Shown here: positions 7,938 through 15,905 of the stretch, one piece after another | How the letters are laid out: every line of letters begins with the position of its first letter | How positions within the stretch are numbered: position 1 is the first letter of the stretch | NCBI RefSeq assembly: GCF_030295405.1 | Contig: NZ_AP027080.1 | Coordinates: forward strand, 124,001 to 188,000 | Direction: 5' to 3' | From: Mesoterricola silvestris | GTDB taxonomy: Bacteria; Acidobacteriota; Holophagae; Holophagales; Holophagaceae | Length of the DNA: 64,000 bases | The notes under the pieces: model-generated | Told to the model about the DNA's origin: nothing | Databases searched by the model: none | The model's input: the letters and a program-made list of their open reading frames with translations, nothing else | Translations under genes and position numbers: made by a program

Positions 7938-8360
7938 TCAGATGATGCGGGCGGCGGGTTCGGGAACTTCGACGATCTCGAGGGCGGCATGGGGGCAGGC
8001 CTTCACGCAGATGCCGCAGGCGGTGCACTTATAGGGCTCGACCCAGTCGGGGTTGCGCTCGAAGGCCTCCTTCTCGCAGAAGCCGATGCACATGTAGCAG
8101 CCCACGCAGAGCTTCTTGTTGATCATGACCACGCCCAGCTTGTTGCGCTTGAGGGCCTCGGCGGGGCACACCACCACGCAGTCCCCGCACTGGTCGCAGA
8201 GGATCGCGTGGCCCGTGCCGTCGCCGTGGTCGCGGATGTGCAGGGCCGCCAGGGCCGGGTCGTCCACCTTGAACACCTTGGTGGCGCAATCGGCCTCGCA
8301 CTCGTGGTTGCAATCCCGACCGTAATTGCACTTGGTCATGTCGATGCGCAGCTGTCTCAT
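7938..8360 (-). CDS. Four-cluster ferredoxin subunit of the aldehyde oxidoreductase
   Basis: 140 aa packed with cysteines in four groups: CNYGRDCNHECEADC, CDQCGDCVVVCP, CVGCYMCIGFC and CTACGICVKACP, enough for four 4Fe-4S clusters. It would form an electron wire to or from the adjacent tungsten enzyme, like AorA-type subunits. ATG at 8360 was chosen because GGGGAG lies about ten bases upstream; the alternative start at 8384 falls inside that RBS. It is the first gene of the ferredoxin-AOR-MoaD unit, and a CRP/FNR-like palindrome lies about 110 bp upstream. Confidence 0.9.
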   Translation of the reverse strand: MRQLRIDMTKCNYGRDCNHECEADCATKVFKVDDPALAALHIRDHGDGTGHAILCDQCGDCVVVCPAEALKRNKLGVVMINKKLCVGCYMCIGFCEKEAFERNPDWVEPYKCTACGICVKACPHAALEIVEVPEPAARII

Positions 8361-8468
8361 GCCCGGGCCACTCCCCTGGGGCAAACATCAGTCGACGGCC
8401 TGTTGCCGTCGTGCGCCCCAAGCCAAGCTACCTCGCCCCTTGCGACTGAACAAGAAAGCGGCCGGAAT

Positions 8469-8484
8469 TGTGATTTGGCTCACC
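8469..8484. promoter_or_regulatory. CRP/FNR-family-like operator upstream of the AOR operon
   Basis: TGTGA-N6-TCACC at 8469-8484 matches nine of ten positions of the CRP consensus TGTGA-N6-TCACA. It lies between tupC and the ferredoxin gene, about 115 bp before the ferredoxin start. No core promoter could be fixed with confidence. Confidence 0.4.
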
Positions 8485-8491
8485 GACTTTT

Positions 8492-8508
8492 CCGACCGCC
8501 CCGGTCGG
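8492..8508. other. Small hairpin directly after tupC
   Basis: CCGACCG (8492-8498) pairs with CGGTCGG (8502-8508) immediately after the tupC stop codon. On the transcribed strand it is followed by AAAAG rather than T residues, so it may protect a 3' end but is not a canonical terminator. Confidence 0.4.
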
Positions 8509-9576
8509 TTATTTGCGCAGGAGATGCACCGCCGTGGCCTTGAAGGTGGCCACCACCCGGCTCCCCTCCGCCAGGGCCAGTTCCTCCAGGGACACCGGCG
8601 TGACGTAGGCGGCCAGGAAAAAGCCGCAGTCCAGCTCCACCTTGAAGAAGGGCCCCTTGGGGACGATGCGGGTGACGGTGCCGTCGAAGCGGTTCCGGGC
8701 GCTGGTGGGGCCCCCGGGGGGGGCGGTGAGGACGACGTTCTCGGGGCGGATGCCGATGCGCACCTCGTCGTCCAGCGGGGCCTCCCCCGCGGCCACCACC
8801 GCGCCGCCGCCGGTCCCCACCCGGAATTCCCCGTGGCCGGAGCCCTCCACCCGGCCCGCCAGCACCGTCTCCATGCCCACGAAGTCCGCCACGAAGGCGT
8901 CCACCGGGCGGTTGATGACGTCCAGGGCCGGACCGCACTGCACCACGCGCCCTTCCCGGAGCACCGCGATGCGGTCCGCCAGGCGCAGCGCCTCCATCTG
9001 GTCGTGGGTGGCGATGATCGTGGTGGTGCGGGTCTCGCGCAGCACGGCGGCGAGGTCGTCCAGGAGGGCCTCCCGGGTGGGCGGGTCCAGGGCGGAGAAG
9101 GGCTCGTCCAGGAAGAGGATCTCCGGACGCAGCACGAAGGCCCGGGCCAGGGCCGCGCGCTGGGCCTCGCCGCCCGAGAGGTTCCGGGCGGAACGGTCCA
9201 GGAGGTGGTCCACCCCGAAGCGCGCGGCCATTTCGGCCACGCGGGTGGCGCGCTCCGGGCCCGGGACCCCGTGGAGCTTCAGGCCGGATTCCAGGTTGGC
9301 GCGCACGGTGGTGTCGAAGAGAAGGGGGGCCTGGAAGACCATGGTCACCCGGCGCCGGTAGGCCTCGGGGCGGAGGGTCTCGCCCCGGAAGGCCAGGGAG
9401 CCCTCGGCGGACTCCATGAGGCAGGCGAGGGTCTTGAGGAGGGTGCTCTTGCCGGAGCCGTTGGGGCCGATGAGGGCCAGCACGCCCCCCGCCTCCAGTT
9501 CCAGGGTAGGCAGGTCCAGGACCGTGACGGCCCCGCGGCGCACCCGGATGCCCTCGGCCCTCAGGAGCGCGGTCAC
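8509..9576 (-). CDS. tupC: Tungstate ABC transporter ATP-binding protein
   Basis: 355 aa. Residues 1-230 form an ABC ATPase: Walker A GPNGSGKST, Q-loop VFQAPLLF, signature NLSGGEAQRAALARAF, Walker B ILFLDEPFSALD and the switch His in IIATHDQ. The rest forms a C-terminal TOBE-like domain with the IRPENVVL segment seen in oxyanion importers. GTG at 9576 overlaps the tupB stop by four bases, so the pair is translationally coupled. With TupB and the specific binding protein TupA it would import tungstate for the AOR encoded next door. TupC versus molybdate ModC rests on context and on TupA. Confidence 0.9.
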   Translation of the reverse strand: MTALLRAEGIRVRRGAVTVLDLPTLELEAGGVLALIGPNGSGKSTLLKTLACLMESAEGSLAFRGETLRPEAYRRRVTMVFQAPLLFDTTVRANLESGLKLHGVPGPERATRVAEMAARFGVDHLLDRSARNLSGGEAQRAALARAFVLRPEILFLDEPFSALDPPTREALLDDLAAVLRETRTTTIIATHDQMEALRLADRIAVLREGRVVQCGPALDVINRPVDAFVADFVGMETVLAGRVEGSGHGEFRVGTGGGAVVAAGEAPLDDEVRIGIRPENVVLTAPPGGPTSARNRFDGTVTRIVPKGPFFKVELDCGFFLAAYVTPVSLEELALAEGSRVVATFKATAVHLLRK

Positions 9577-10271
9577 CGGGGCCGCTCCCGCTGCTGGATG
9601 TGGGTGAGGGCCGCGTTCACCACGAAGGTGAGGGCCAGGAGGATGAGGCTGAGGGCGATGGCCACGTCGAAGTTGCCCTTGCCGGTCTCCATCACCGTGG
9701 CGGTGGTGAGCACCCGGGTGCTGCCCTTGATGTTGCCGCCCACCATGAGGGAGGCCCCCACCTCGGAGATGACCCCGCCGAAGCCGGCCATGACCGCGGC
9801 CAGCAGGGGCAGCCGCGCCTCCCGCACCAGGAGCCGGAGCATCTGGAACCGGGTGGCCCCCAGGGAGAGGATCTGCAGGCGCAGGTCCGGGGGCAGCTGC
9901 TGGAGGGCGGCCACGCTGATGCCCGTGATGATGGGGGTGGCGATGACCGTCTGGGCCAGGATGATGGCCGTGGGGGTGTACAGCAGCTCGAAGCCGCCCA
10001 GGGGTCCGTTGCGCCACAGGAACATGGTGACGAACAGCCCCACCACCACGGGCGGCAGCCCCATGCCCGTGTTCACCAGGCTGATGACGGCGCGCCGGCC
10101 CGGGAACTCCGTGAGGGCCAGCACCAGCCCCGCGCCCAGGCCCAGCACCAGGCTCGCCAGGGTGGCCAGGACCGTGACCTTCAGGGTGAAAAGGGTTATC
10201 CCCAGGACCTCGGGGTCCAGGGTGCGCAGAAGGTCAAAGGCCTTCCGTATGCCCTCCCACAGCAGCTCCAA
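9573..10271 (-). CDS. tupB: Tungstate ABC transporter permease
   Basis: 232 aa with about five hydrophobic segments and the permease-ATPase coupling loop EVGASLMVGGNIKGSTRVLTTATVME near the C-terminus, a block characteristic of TupB/WtpB-type permeases. It starts at ATG 10271, 3 bp after the pruA stop codon, and ends overlapping tupC. The matching periplasmic component tupA lies two genes upstream, separated by pruA. Confidence 0.9.
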   Translation of the reverse strand: MELLWEGIRKAFDLLRTLDPEVLGITLFTLKVTVLATLASLVLGLGAGLVLALTEFPGRRAVISLVNTGMGLPPVVVGLFVTMFLWRNGPLGGFELLYTPTAIILAQTVIATPIITGISVAALQQLPPDLRLQILSLGATRFQMLRLLVREARLPLLAAVMAGFGGVISEVGASLMVGGNIKGSTRVLTTATVMETGKGNFDVAIALSLILLALTFVVNAALTHIQQRERPR

Positions 10272-10274
10272 TCC

Positions 10275-11906
10275 TCATTCCTCGTCCATGAAAGGATAGG
10301 CGAAATCCCGGTGGGGGGCGAAGCACTCCTTGATGGTGCGGGGCGAGGTCCAGCGGATGAGGTTCAGGAAGCTGCCGGCCTTGTCGTTGGTGCCCGAGGC
10401 CCGGGCGCCGCCGAAGGGCTGGTGGCCCACCATGGCGCCGGTGCACTTGTCGTTGATGTAGAAGTTGCCGGCGGTGTTGGCCAGGGCCTCCGTGAGCCGG
10501 TTGATGACGTAGCGGTTCCGGGCGAAGATGGCGCCGGTGAGGGCGTAGGGGCTGGTCCCGTCCAGGAGCTGGACGGTCTCGTCCAGCTTCGCGTCCTCGT
10601 AGACGAAGAGGGTGAGCACCGGCGCGAAGATCTCCTCCTGCATGGTGACGAACTTGGGATCGGTGGTGACGATGATGGTGGGCTCGATGAACCAGCCCTT
10701 CGTCTTGTCCCCGTGGCCCCCGTGGATGATCTCCGCCGAGGGGGAGTTCCGGGCCAGTTCGATGTAGCGCATGGTGCCGTCGAAGCTGGCCTCGTCGATG
10801 ACGGCCCCCATGAAGTTGCGGAAGTCGCGCACGTCGCCCACCTTGATGCGGGCCATCATGCCCAGGACCAGCTCCTTGAGCTGGGGCCAGTGGGAGGCGG
10901 GGACGTAGGCCCGGGAGCAGGCCGAGCACTTCTGGCCCTGGTACTCGAAGGAGGCCCGGACCAGGGCCGTGGCCACCTCCACCATGTCGGCGGAGTGGTG
11001 CACGAAGATGTAGTCCTTGCCGCCGGTCTCCCCCACCAGCCGGGGGTACATCCGGTACTTCCCCACGTTGTCGGCCACGGTCTTGGACATGGAATTGAAG
11101 ACGCCGGTGGATCCCGTGAAGTGCAGCCCCGCGAAGGAGGGGTGGTCCAGGACGATGCGGCCGAGGGTGGAGCCCTTGCTGGGCACGAAATTGATGACGC
11201 CCCGGGGCAGCCCGGCCTCCTTGTAGAGCTGCATCAGGTAGTAGTTGGAGAGGATGGAGGTGCTGGCGGGCTTCCACACCACCGTATTGCCCATGAGGGC
11301 GGGGGCGGTGGCCAGGTTGGCGCCGATGGCGGTGAAGTTGAAGGGGGACACGGCCAGGACGAAGCCCTCCAGGGCCCGGTAATGCACCCGGTTCCAGGTG
11401 TGGGTGTTGCTTTCGGGCTGCTGGCGGTAGATCTGCTCCATGAAGGTGGTGTTGTAGCGGAAGAAATCGGCCGTTTCGCAGGTGGAGTCGATCTCCGCCT
11501 GGTGGGCCGTCTTCGACTGGTTGAGCATGGTGGCGGCGTTGAGGATGTAGCGGTACTTGGTGGAGATGAGGCTGGCCATGCGGTTGAAGATGGCCGCCCG
11601 CTCCTCCCAGGGCGTGCTCTCCCAATCGGCCTTGGCGTCCAGGGCCGCCTGGATGGCCAGGCGGATCTCCGCCTCGCCGGCCTCGTGGTACCTGGCCAGC
11701 ACGTGCCCGTGCTCGTGGGGACACACCGCCTCCCGCAGGGTGCCCGTGCGCACCTCCTCCCCGCCGATGATGAGGGGGATGTCCAGCACCTGGCTGTACT
11801 GGCGGTCCAGCTCCGCCTTGAGGCGGGCCCGTTCCGGGGTGCCCGGCGCGTACGAGAGGGCGGGCTCGTTGAAGGCTTGGGGGAGATTGAAGATGGCGTT
11901 GGTCAT
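10275..11906 (-). CDS. pruA: L-glutamate gamma-semialdehyde (1-pyrroline-5-carboxylate) dehydrogenase
   Basis: 543 aa, the usual length for stand-alone P5C dehydrogenase. Family landmarks include FFRYNTTFMEQIY, AVSPFNFTAIGANL, the NAD-site glycine GSTGVFNSM, the catalytic Cys in EYQGQKCSACSR (near residue 320) and the Glu of LVGETGGKDY. It oxidises glutamate semialdehyde to glutamate with NAD+, the second step of proline use. ATG at 11906 follows AAAGGA; a GTG at 11936 is possible but would add ten atypical residues. No proline dehydrogenase gene is nearby. Its place between tupA and tupB, 3 bp from tupB, is odd and makes it part of the tungstate transcription unit. Confidence 0.93.
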   Translation of the reverse strand: MTNAIFNLPQAFNEPALSYAPGTPERARLKAELDRQYSQVLDIPLIIGGEEVRTGTLREAVCPHEHGHVLARYHEAGEAEIRLAIQAALDAKADWESTPWEERAAIFNRMASLISTKYRYILNAATMLNQSKTAHQAEIDSTCETADFFRYNTTFMEQIYRQQPESNTHTWNRVHYRALEGFVLAVSPFNFTAIGANLATAPALMGNTVVWKPASTSILSNYYLMQLYKEAGLPRGVINFVPSKGSTLGRIVLDHPSFAGLHFTGSTGVFNSMSKTVADNVGKYRMYPRLVGETGGKDYIFVHHSADMVEVATALVRASFEYQGQKCSACSRAYVPASHWPQLKELVLGMMARIKVGDVRDFRNFMGAVIDEASFDGTMRYIELARNSPSAEIIHGGHGDKTKGWFIEPTIIVTTDPKFVTMQEEIFAPVLTLFVYEDAKLDETVQLLDGTSPYALTGAIFARNRYVINRLTEALANTAGNFYINDKCTGAMVGHQPFGGARASGTNDKAGSFLNLIRWTSPRTIKECFAPHRDFAYPFMDEE

Positions 11907-11964
11907 GGGTCCTTTCCCGGGTCGCTGCGGATTCACCCAGTCTAGGGATCCCGCAATAACAGCC

Positions 11965-12789
11965 CTAGTTGTCCTTTTTGCCCGCGTCGGGGAAGAAAAG
12001 AGGCGAGCCGAACTTGTCCACGCCGAAGGTGCGGATGACTTCCTGGACGGGGGCGGAGACCATGAAGGCCGCGAAGGCCTTGCCGCCGGCCGCGTTGACC
12101 TTGGGGTACTTGGCCGGGTCGATCTCGATGACGTGGTAGATGTTGGCCAGGGAGGCGTCCCCCTCGGAAACGATGGCCAGGCCCAGGCGCTTCTTCAGGG
12201 CCAGGTACGTGCCCCGGTCCGACAGGGTGTAGCCCCGCTTTTCGGAGGCCACGTTGAGGGTCTGGCCCATGCCCTGCCCGGTTTCCAGGTACCAGGGCTT
12301 GCCGGCGGGGTCGATGCCCGCGGCCTTCCAGAGCTTCTTCTCCTGGGCGTGGGTGCCGGACTGGTCCGCCCGGGAGACGAAGGTCACGGCGCGGGCGGCC
12401 ACCTTGCGGAAGGCCTCCGGGGCGCTGGGGGCGGCCTTCAGGCCCGCGGGATCCGCCGGAGGGCCCAGCACCACGAAATCGTTGTGCATGACCAGCCGCC
12501 GGTTGATTCCGGGACCCTCGGCCATGAAGGTCTTCTCGGCATCGGGGGAATGCACCAGGAGCACGTCCGCCTCGCCCTTGCGGCCCATGGCGAGGGCCTG
12601 GCCCGAGCCCACGGCGATGGTCTTGACCTGGAACCCGGTCTGTTTCTGGAACATGGGCACCAGCACATCCAGCAGGCCCGAGTCCTGGGTGCTGGTGGTG
12701 GTGGCCAGGATGACGCTGCGCTGGGCGTAGGCCGCGGGGCCCAGGCAGAGCAGTGCCCCGGCCAGGAGTGTCAGGATCCGGTTTTTCAT
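11965..12789 (-). CDS. tupA: Tungstate-binding periplasmic protein
   Basis: 274 aa with a signal peptide (MKNRILTLLAGALLCLGPAAYA) and, directly after it, the tungstate-protein signature LATTTSTQDSGLLD (residues about 28-41), which provides the Thr/Ser ligands that select tungstate over molybdate. Other family blocks are VGSGQALAMGRKGEADVLLVHSP and FVSRADQSGTHAQEKKLW. It delivers tungstate to TupB-TupC. It is first in the minus-strand order tupA-pruA-tupB-tupC; the 143-bp upstream region contains a possible ModE half-site. Confidence 0.95.
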   Translation of the reverse strand: MKNRILTLLAGALLCLGPAAYAQRSVILATTTSTQDSGLLDVLVPMFQKQTGFQVKTIAVGSGQALAMGRKGEADVLLVHSPDAEKTFMAEGPGINRRLVMHNDFVVLGPPADPAGLKAAPSAPEAFRKVAARAVTFVSRADQSGTHAQEKKLWKAAGIDPAGKPWYLETGQGMGQTLNVASEKRGYTLSDRGTYLALKKRLGLAIVSEGDASLANIYHVIEIDPAKYPKVNAAGGKAFAAFMVSAPVQEVIRTFGVDKFGSPLFFPDAGKKDN

Positions 12790-12915
12790 GGCGGCCTCCT
12801 TGGCAGGCCGTCCCAGGGCGGATCAACGGGCCGCACCCCTCGTTTGGGGCGCTAAGGTGCGGGACACGGCAATCCCGACCCCGGGAACGGACGTACTACC
12901 GATGGTTGCATGTGG

Positions 12916-12924
12916 ATATAGCGA
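12916..12924 (-). promoter_or_regulatory. Possible ModE half-site upstream of tupA
   Basis: On the minus strand TCGCTATAT (12924-12916) equals one arm of the enterobacterial ModE operator (ATCGCTATATA). The second arm is not convincing. It lies about 130 bp before tupA and beside a modE-type gene. Confidence 0.3.
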
Positions 12925-12932
12925 CGTGCAAG

Positions 12933-13307
12933 TCACTCGGCCGGATTTCCGGCCGGATGACCCAGGAGCCTTTGGAATTCCTGGACGGAGGGTTGCACCG
13001 CATCCCAGGCCAGGGTCTGCAGGGCCCGGTACCGGCGCACGGCCTCCAGGCCCAGATCGGTCACCACCGCCCCCCCGCCCTTGACGCCGCCCAGGCGGGT
13101 GGCCACCACCGCTTCCCGGAAGCAGGCGTTCATTTCGTCCACCAGGAGCCAGGCGCGCCGGTAGCTCATGCCGAGCTTCCGGCCGGCCGCGGAAATGGAG
13201 CCCGTTTCCTGGATGGCCTCCAGCAGGTCCGCCTTGCCGGGGCCCATGGCGTAGTGGTCCCCCATGGGGATGCCGATGCTGACGATCTTCTTGGCCGGGG
13301 CGGTCAT
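12933..13307 (-). CDS. ModE-type winged-helix regulator, DNA-binding domain only
   Basis: 124 aa matching the N-terminal DNA-binding domain of ModE and LysR-like regulators: GKADLLEAIQETGSISAAGRKLGMSYRRAWLLVDEMN, followed by the wing VVATRLGGVKGGGAVVTDLG. The C-terminal molybdate-binding MOP domains of full ModE are absent, as in many short homologues. It lies between tupA and moeA and probably controls one or both in response to Mo/W status, although how a MOP-less form senses metal is unknown. ATG at 13307 was used; a TTG at 13313 has better RBS spacing (GGAG, nine bases). Confidence 0.8.
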   Translation of the reverse strand: MTAPAKKIVSIGIPMGDHYAMGPGKADLLEAIQETGSISAAGRKLGMSYRRAWLLVDEMNACFREAVVATRLGGVKGGGAVVTDLGLEAVRRYRALQTLAWDAVQPSVQEFQRLLGHPAGNPAE

Positions 13308-13382
13308 CGCCAACCAGGGTATCTCCGGCCGGGGAATCCGTCCATGCGCCCTGATACCCTATTCCCCTCGAGGACGGTGGCG

Positions 13383-14585
13383 ATGCTGGGTTACGGGGAG
13401 GCCTTGAAGCTGGTGTTGGAGCGCGCGGTGCCCCTGGCGCCCCGGCGGGTGCCCCTCATGGAGGCCCTGGGCCTGGCCGCGGCCGAGGATATCCTGGCCC
13501 GGGAGCCCGTGCCGCCCTTCACCAATTCCGCCATGGACGGCTTCGCCCTGCGGGCCGCGGACGCCGGCCCGGGGCGCCTGCCGGTGGCCGGGACCGTGCC
13601 GGCGGGAATGGCCGAGGTGCCGGCCCTGGGGCCGGGGGAGGCCCTGCGCATCATGACCGGGGCCCCGGTGCCCGCGGGGGCCGATGTCATCCTCCCCCTG
13701 GAGCACGTGCGGGTGGAGGGCGACTGGGTGATCCTGCCTGAAGCGCCCCGCAGGGGCGCCAATATCCGCCTCCAGGGGGAGGACATCCCCGCGGGGGGCC
13801 GGGTGGTGCCGGCGGGGGCCGTGCTGCGCCCGGCGGAGGTGGGGGTCCTGGCGGCCATCGGCTGCCCGGAGGTGCCCGTGCGGCCCCGGCCCCGGGTGGC
13901 CGTCATCACCACAGGCAACGAGCTGGTGGACGCCGGGGACCGCCCCGGCCCCGGGCAGATCCGCGACGCCAACATCCACTCCCTCTGCGCCCAGGTCCTG
14001 GCCGCGGGGGGCGTCCCCCTGCCCCGGCCGCGGGTGGAGGACCGGCGGGAGACCGTGGCCCGGGCGCTCCTGGGGGCCCTGGGGGAAGCCGACGTGGTAC
14101 TCACCAACGGGGGCATCTCCGTGGGCGATTTCGACTACATCAAGGCGGTGCTGGAGGACAACGGCGCCGAGCGGGTCTTCTGGAAGGTGGCTCAGAAGCC
14201 CGGGAGCCCCCTGGGGCTCTGGGTCCTGGGCGGCAAGCTCATCTTCGGCATCCCCGGCAACCCGGTGGCGGCCATGCTCATGTTCGAGGAGTACGTGCGG
14301 CCCGCGGTGCGCCGGATGATGGGGTACCGGAACCTGCACCGCCCGGCCCGCGCCGGGGTCCTGGAGGAGGGCTGGACCCGGAGCGGGGACGCCCGGCGCA
14401 CCGAGTTCCTGCGGGTGGTGGCCGGTCCCGGCGGGAGGGTGGCCCTGGCCGGGCCCCAGGGCTCGGGGATCCTGTCGGGCATGATGCGGGCCAACGCCCT
14501 GGCCGTGATCCCCGAAGGGCCCATGGCCCTGGAGGCCGGCGCCGAGGTGCTCCTGCACCTCCTGGACGAGGCGGAGGACCATTGA
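13383..14585 (+). CDS. moeA: Molybdopterin molybdenumtransferase
   Basis: 400 aa, normal for MoeA, which inserts molybdate (or tungstate) into adenylated molybdopterin. Landmarks: PPFTNSAMDGFALRA near residue 50, IMTGAPVPAGADVILPLEHV near 100, RGANIRLQGEDI near 125, ITTGNELVDAGDRPGPGQIRDAN near 180, TNGGISVGDFDYIK near 240 and IFGIPGNPVAAMLMFEEYVRP near 290. ATG at 13383 follows GAGG; ATG at 13344, adding 13 residues, is an alternative. It is divergent from the modE-type gene and overlaps the next gene by four bases. It probably serves the tungsten enzyme encoded in the same island. Confidence 0.95.
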   Translation: MLGYGEALKLVLERAVPLAPRRVPLMEALGLAAAEDILAREPVPPFTNSAMDGFALRAADAGPGRLPVAGTVPAGMAEVPALGPGEALRIMTGAPVPAGADVILPLEHVRVEGDWVILPEAPRRGANIRLQGEDIPAGGRVVPAGAVLRPAEVGVLAAIGCPEVPVRPRPRVAVITTGNELVDAGDRPGPGQIRDANIHSLCAQVLAAGGVPLPRPRVEDRRETVARALLGALGEADVVLTNGGISVGDFDYIKAVLEDNGAERVFWKVAQKPGSPLGLWVLGGKLIFGIPGNPVAAMLMFEEYVRPAVRRMMGYRNLHRPARAGVLEEGWTRSGDARRTEFLRVVAGPGGRVALAGPQGSGILSGMMRANALAVIPEGPMALEAGAEVLLHLLDEAEDH

Positions 14586-14962
14586 GCGAAGGTTCCCGCC
14601 TCCCCTGGGCCCGCCCCTTCCAGGTGGGCCTGCGCACCCTCCACATCATGGCCATGGCCCTGGTCCTGGGCGGCGTGGCCCTGGGGGCGGGCCACGGACG
14701 GCTCCGGGCCTCCATCGCCGCCACGGTCCTCAGCGGCGTGGCGCTCTTCGCCCTGGACCTGGCCAAGGGCACCACGGTCCTCACCCAGGGCAGCGGCGCC
14801 GCGGTGGTCCTCAAGCTGGCCCTCCTGGGCCTGGGCAACCTGGTCCCCCAGCAGCGGCTGGGGTGGTACCTGGCCGCCACGGCCGTGGCCTCCATCGGTT
14901 CCCACATGCCGGGGAACTGGCGGCACTTTTCCCTGATCCATGGGAAGGTGATCCAGCACTAG
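14582..14962 (+). CDS. Small conserved-looking membrane protein of unknown function
   Basis: 126 aa, not recognised. About four hydrophobic helices are visible (LHIMAMALVLGGVALGAG, AATVLSGVALFALDL, VVLKLALLGLGNL, LAATAVASIG), and the C-terminal GSHMPGNWRHFSLIHGKVI looks like a constrained loop. Start is TTG at 14582, overlapping the moeA stop (TTGA). Its TAG stop codon (14960-14962) straddles the left boundary of the IS element: the TA belongs to the duplicated target and the G to the IS. Removing the inserted elements would also give TAG, so the protein is probably not truncated. Confidence 0.65.
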   Translation: MSEGSRLPWARPFQVGLRTLHIMAMALVLGGVALGAGHGRLRASIAATVLSGVALFALDLAKGTTVLTQGSGAAVVLKLALLGLGNLVPQQRLGWYLAATAVASIGSHMPGNWRHFSLIHGKVIQH

Positions 14963-15049
14963 GGGCTGTCGGCAAACCGAAGGCTATGAATAGCTAGGTT
15001 GTACTCATGGTTCGAAAGCGTTATCCAGGTTCCACAAGGAGGTGGCTGG

Positions 15050-15807
15050 ATGCCGAGGAGCTTTCTGACCGACGTGATGTGGGACAAGTTGGTTCCGTTG
15101 CTGCCGCCAGAGAAGGGCGAGACGGGGCGACCCTACAACGCGCACCGGCCTTGGCTTGAGGCCATTCTGTGGAAGCATCGGACGGGAGCTCCTTGGAGAG
15201 ATCTTCCTGAGGAGTTCGGGTCATGGAGGAGCATTTACAGTCGGTTCAATCGCTGGAGCAAGGTAGGGCTCTGGCAGGCTGCGCTGGAGGTGTTACGGCA
15301 AGATGCAGACACAGAGTGGCTGATGATCGATTCCACAGTAATTCGTGCCCACCAACATGCCTCCGGGGCTGAAAAAGGGGGCTCCAAAACCAGGCTATCG
15401 GCCGATCGCGAGGTGGATTGTCCACCAAAGTGCACCTGGTCTGCGATAGCCACGGGAACCCCATCGACTTCGTCCTGACCGGTGGTCAAACCCACGACTG
15501 CACACAATCCTGCACGCTCCTGATGGGACGGACTGCTGTGGCAGTGCTCGCCGACAAAGGGTATGACGACAACCGGACTCGGAGCACCATCCAGGAGATG
15601 GGGGCAGAGGTGGTCATCCCCTCGAGGTTATGCCGGAAGGTGCCCATCGACTATGATGCCTTCCTATACCGGGCGCGCCACGCAGTGGAGAATCTGTTTG
15701 CCAAGATGAAGCATTTCCGCAGCCTGGCCACAAGGTACGACAAGACGACCAGGAACTACGCCGCCATGGTCGCGATCGCGTGTCTGGTCATCTGGCTCAA
15801 GCTTTGA
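15050..15807 (+). CDS. IS5-family transposase, two frames joined by a -1 frameshift
   Basis: The first frame (15050-15478) begins MPRSFLTDVMWDKLVPLLPP behind a strong AAGGAGGT and contains the first catalytic Asp in LMIDSTVIRAH. The second frame (ending at 15807) contains the second Asp in LADKGYDDN and the Glu in RHAVENLFAKMKHFR. The family-typical QAIGRSRGGLSTKVHLV is readable only in the second frame from 15391, so ribosomes must shift -1 near the A5G5 run at 15372-15381. That run lies just after a stop of the second frame at 15370-15372. Such shifting is known in IS427-group elements; a simple inactivating deletion cannot be excluded. Confidence 0.85.
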
Positions 15808-15905
15808 CAAGTCAGTCTTTATCCTGCTTTTTCCCAAACATCCAATTCATCCCTGTTCGAACCCAGTAGCGGTGTGTCGACACTTTGGGGTTTTGGAGGC
15901 ACGCC

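Noticed and set aside
5701-8034. Open frame of 777 codons on the plus strand opposite the aldehyde oxidoreductase
   Set aside because: Antisense shadow; composition is dominated by G, A, V, L, D and H, it has no motif, and the opposite frame is a clear AOR.
8492-8508. Intrinsic terminator after tupC
   Set aside because: The hairpin is followed by A residues on the transcribed strand, not by T.
13344-13382. Riboswitch (Moco or similar) before moeA
   Set aside because: The 69-bp gap to the divergent regulator is too short for a Moco riboswitch and shows no matching stems.
15846-15880. tRNA T-arm-like GTTCGAACCC
   Set aside because: No acceptor stem or anticodon arm can be built around it; it lies in the flank of the GxxExxY gene.
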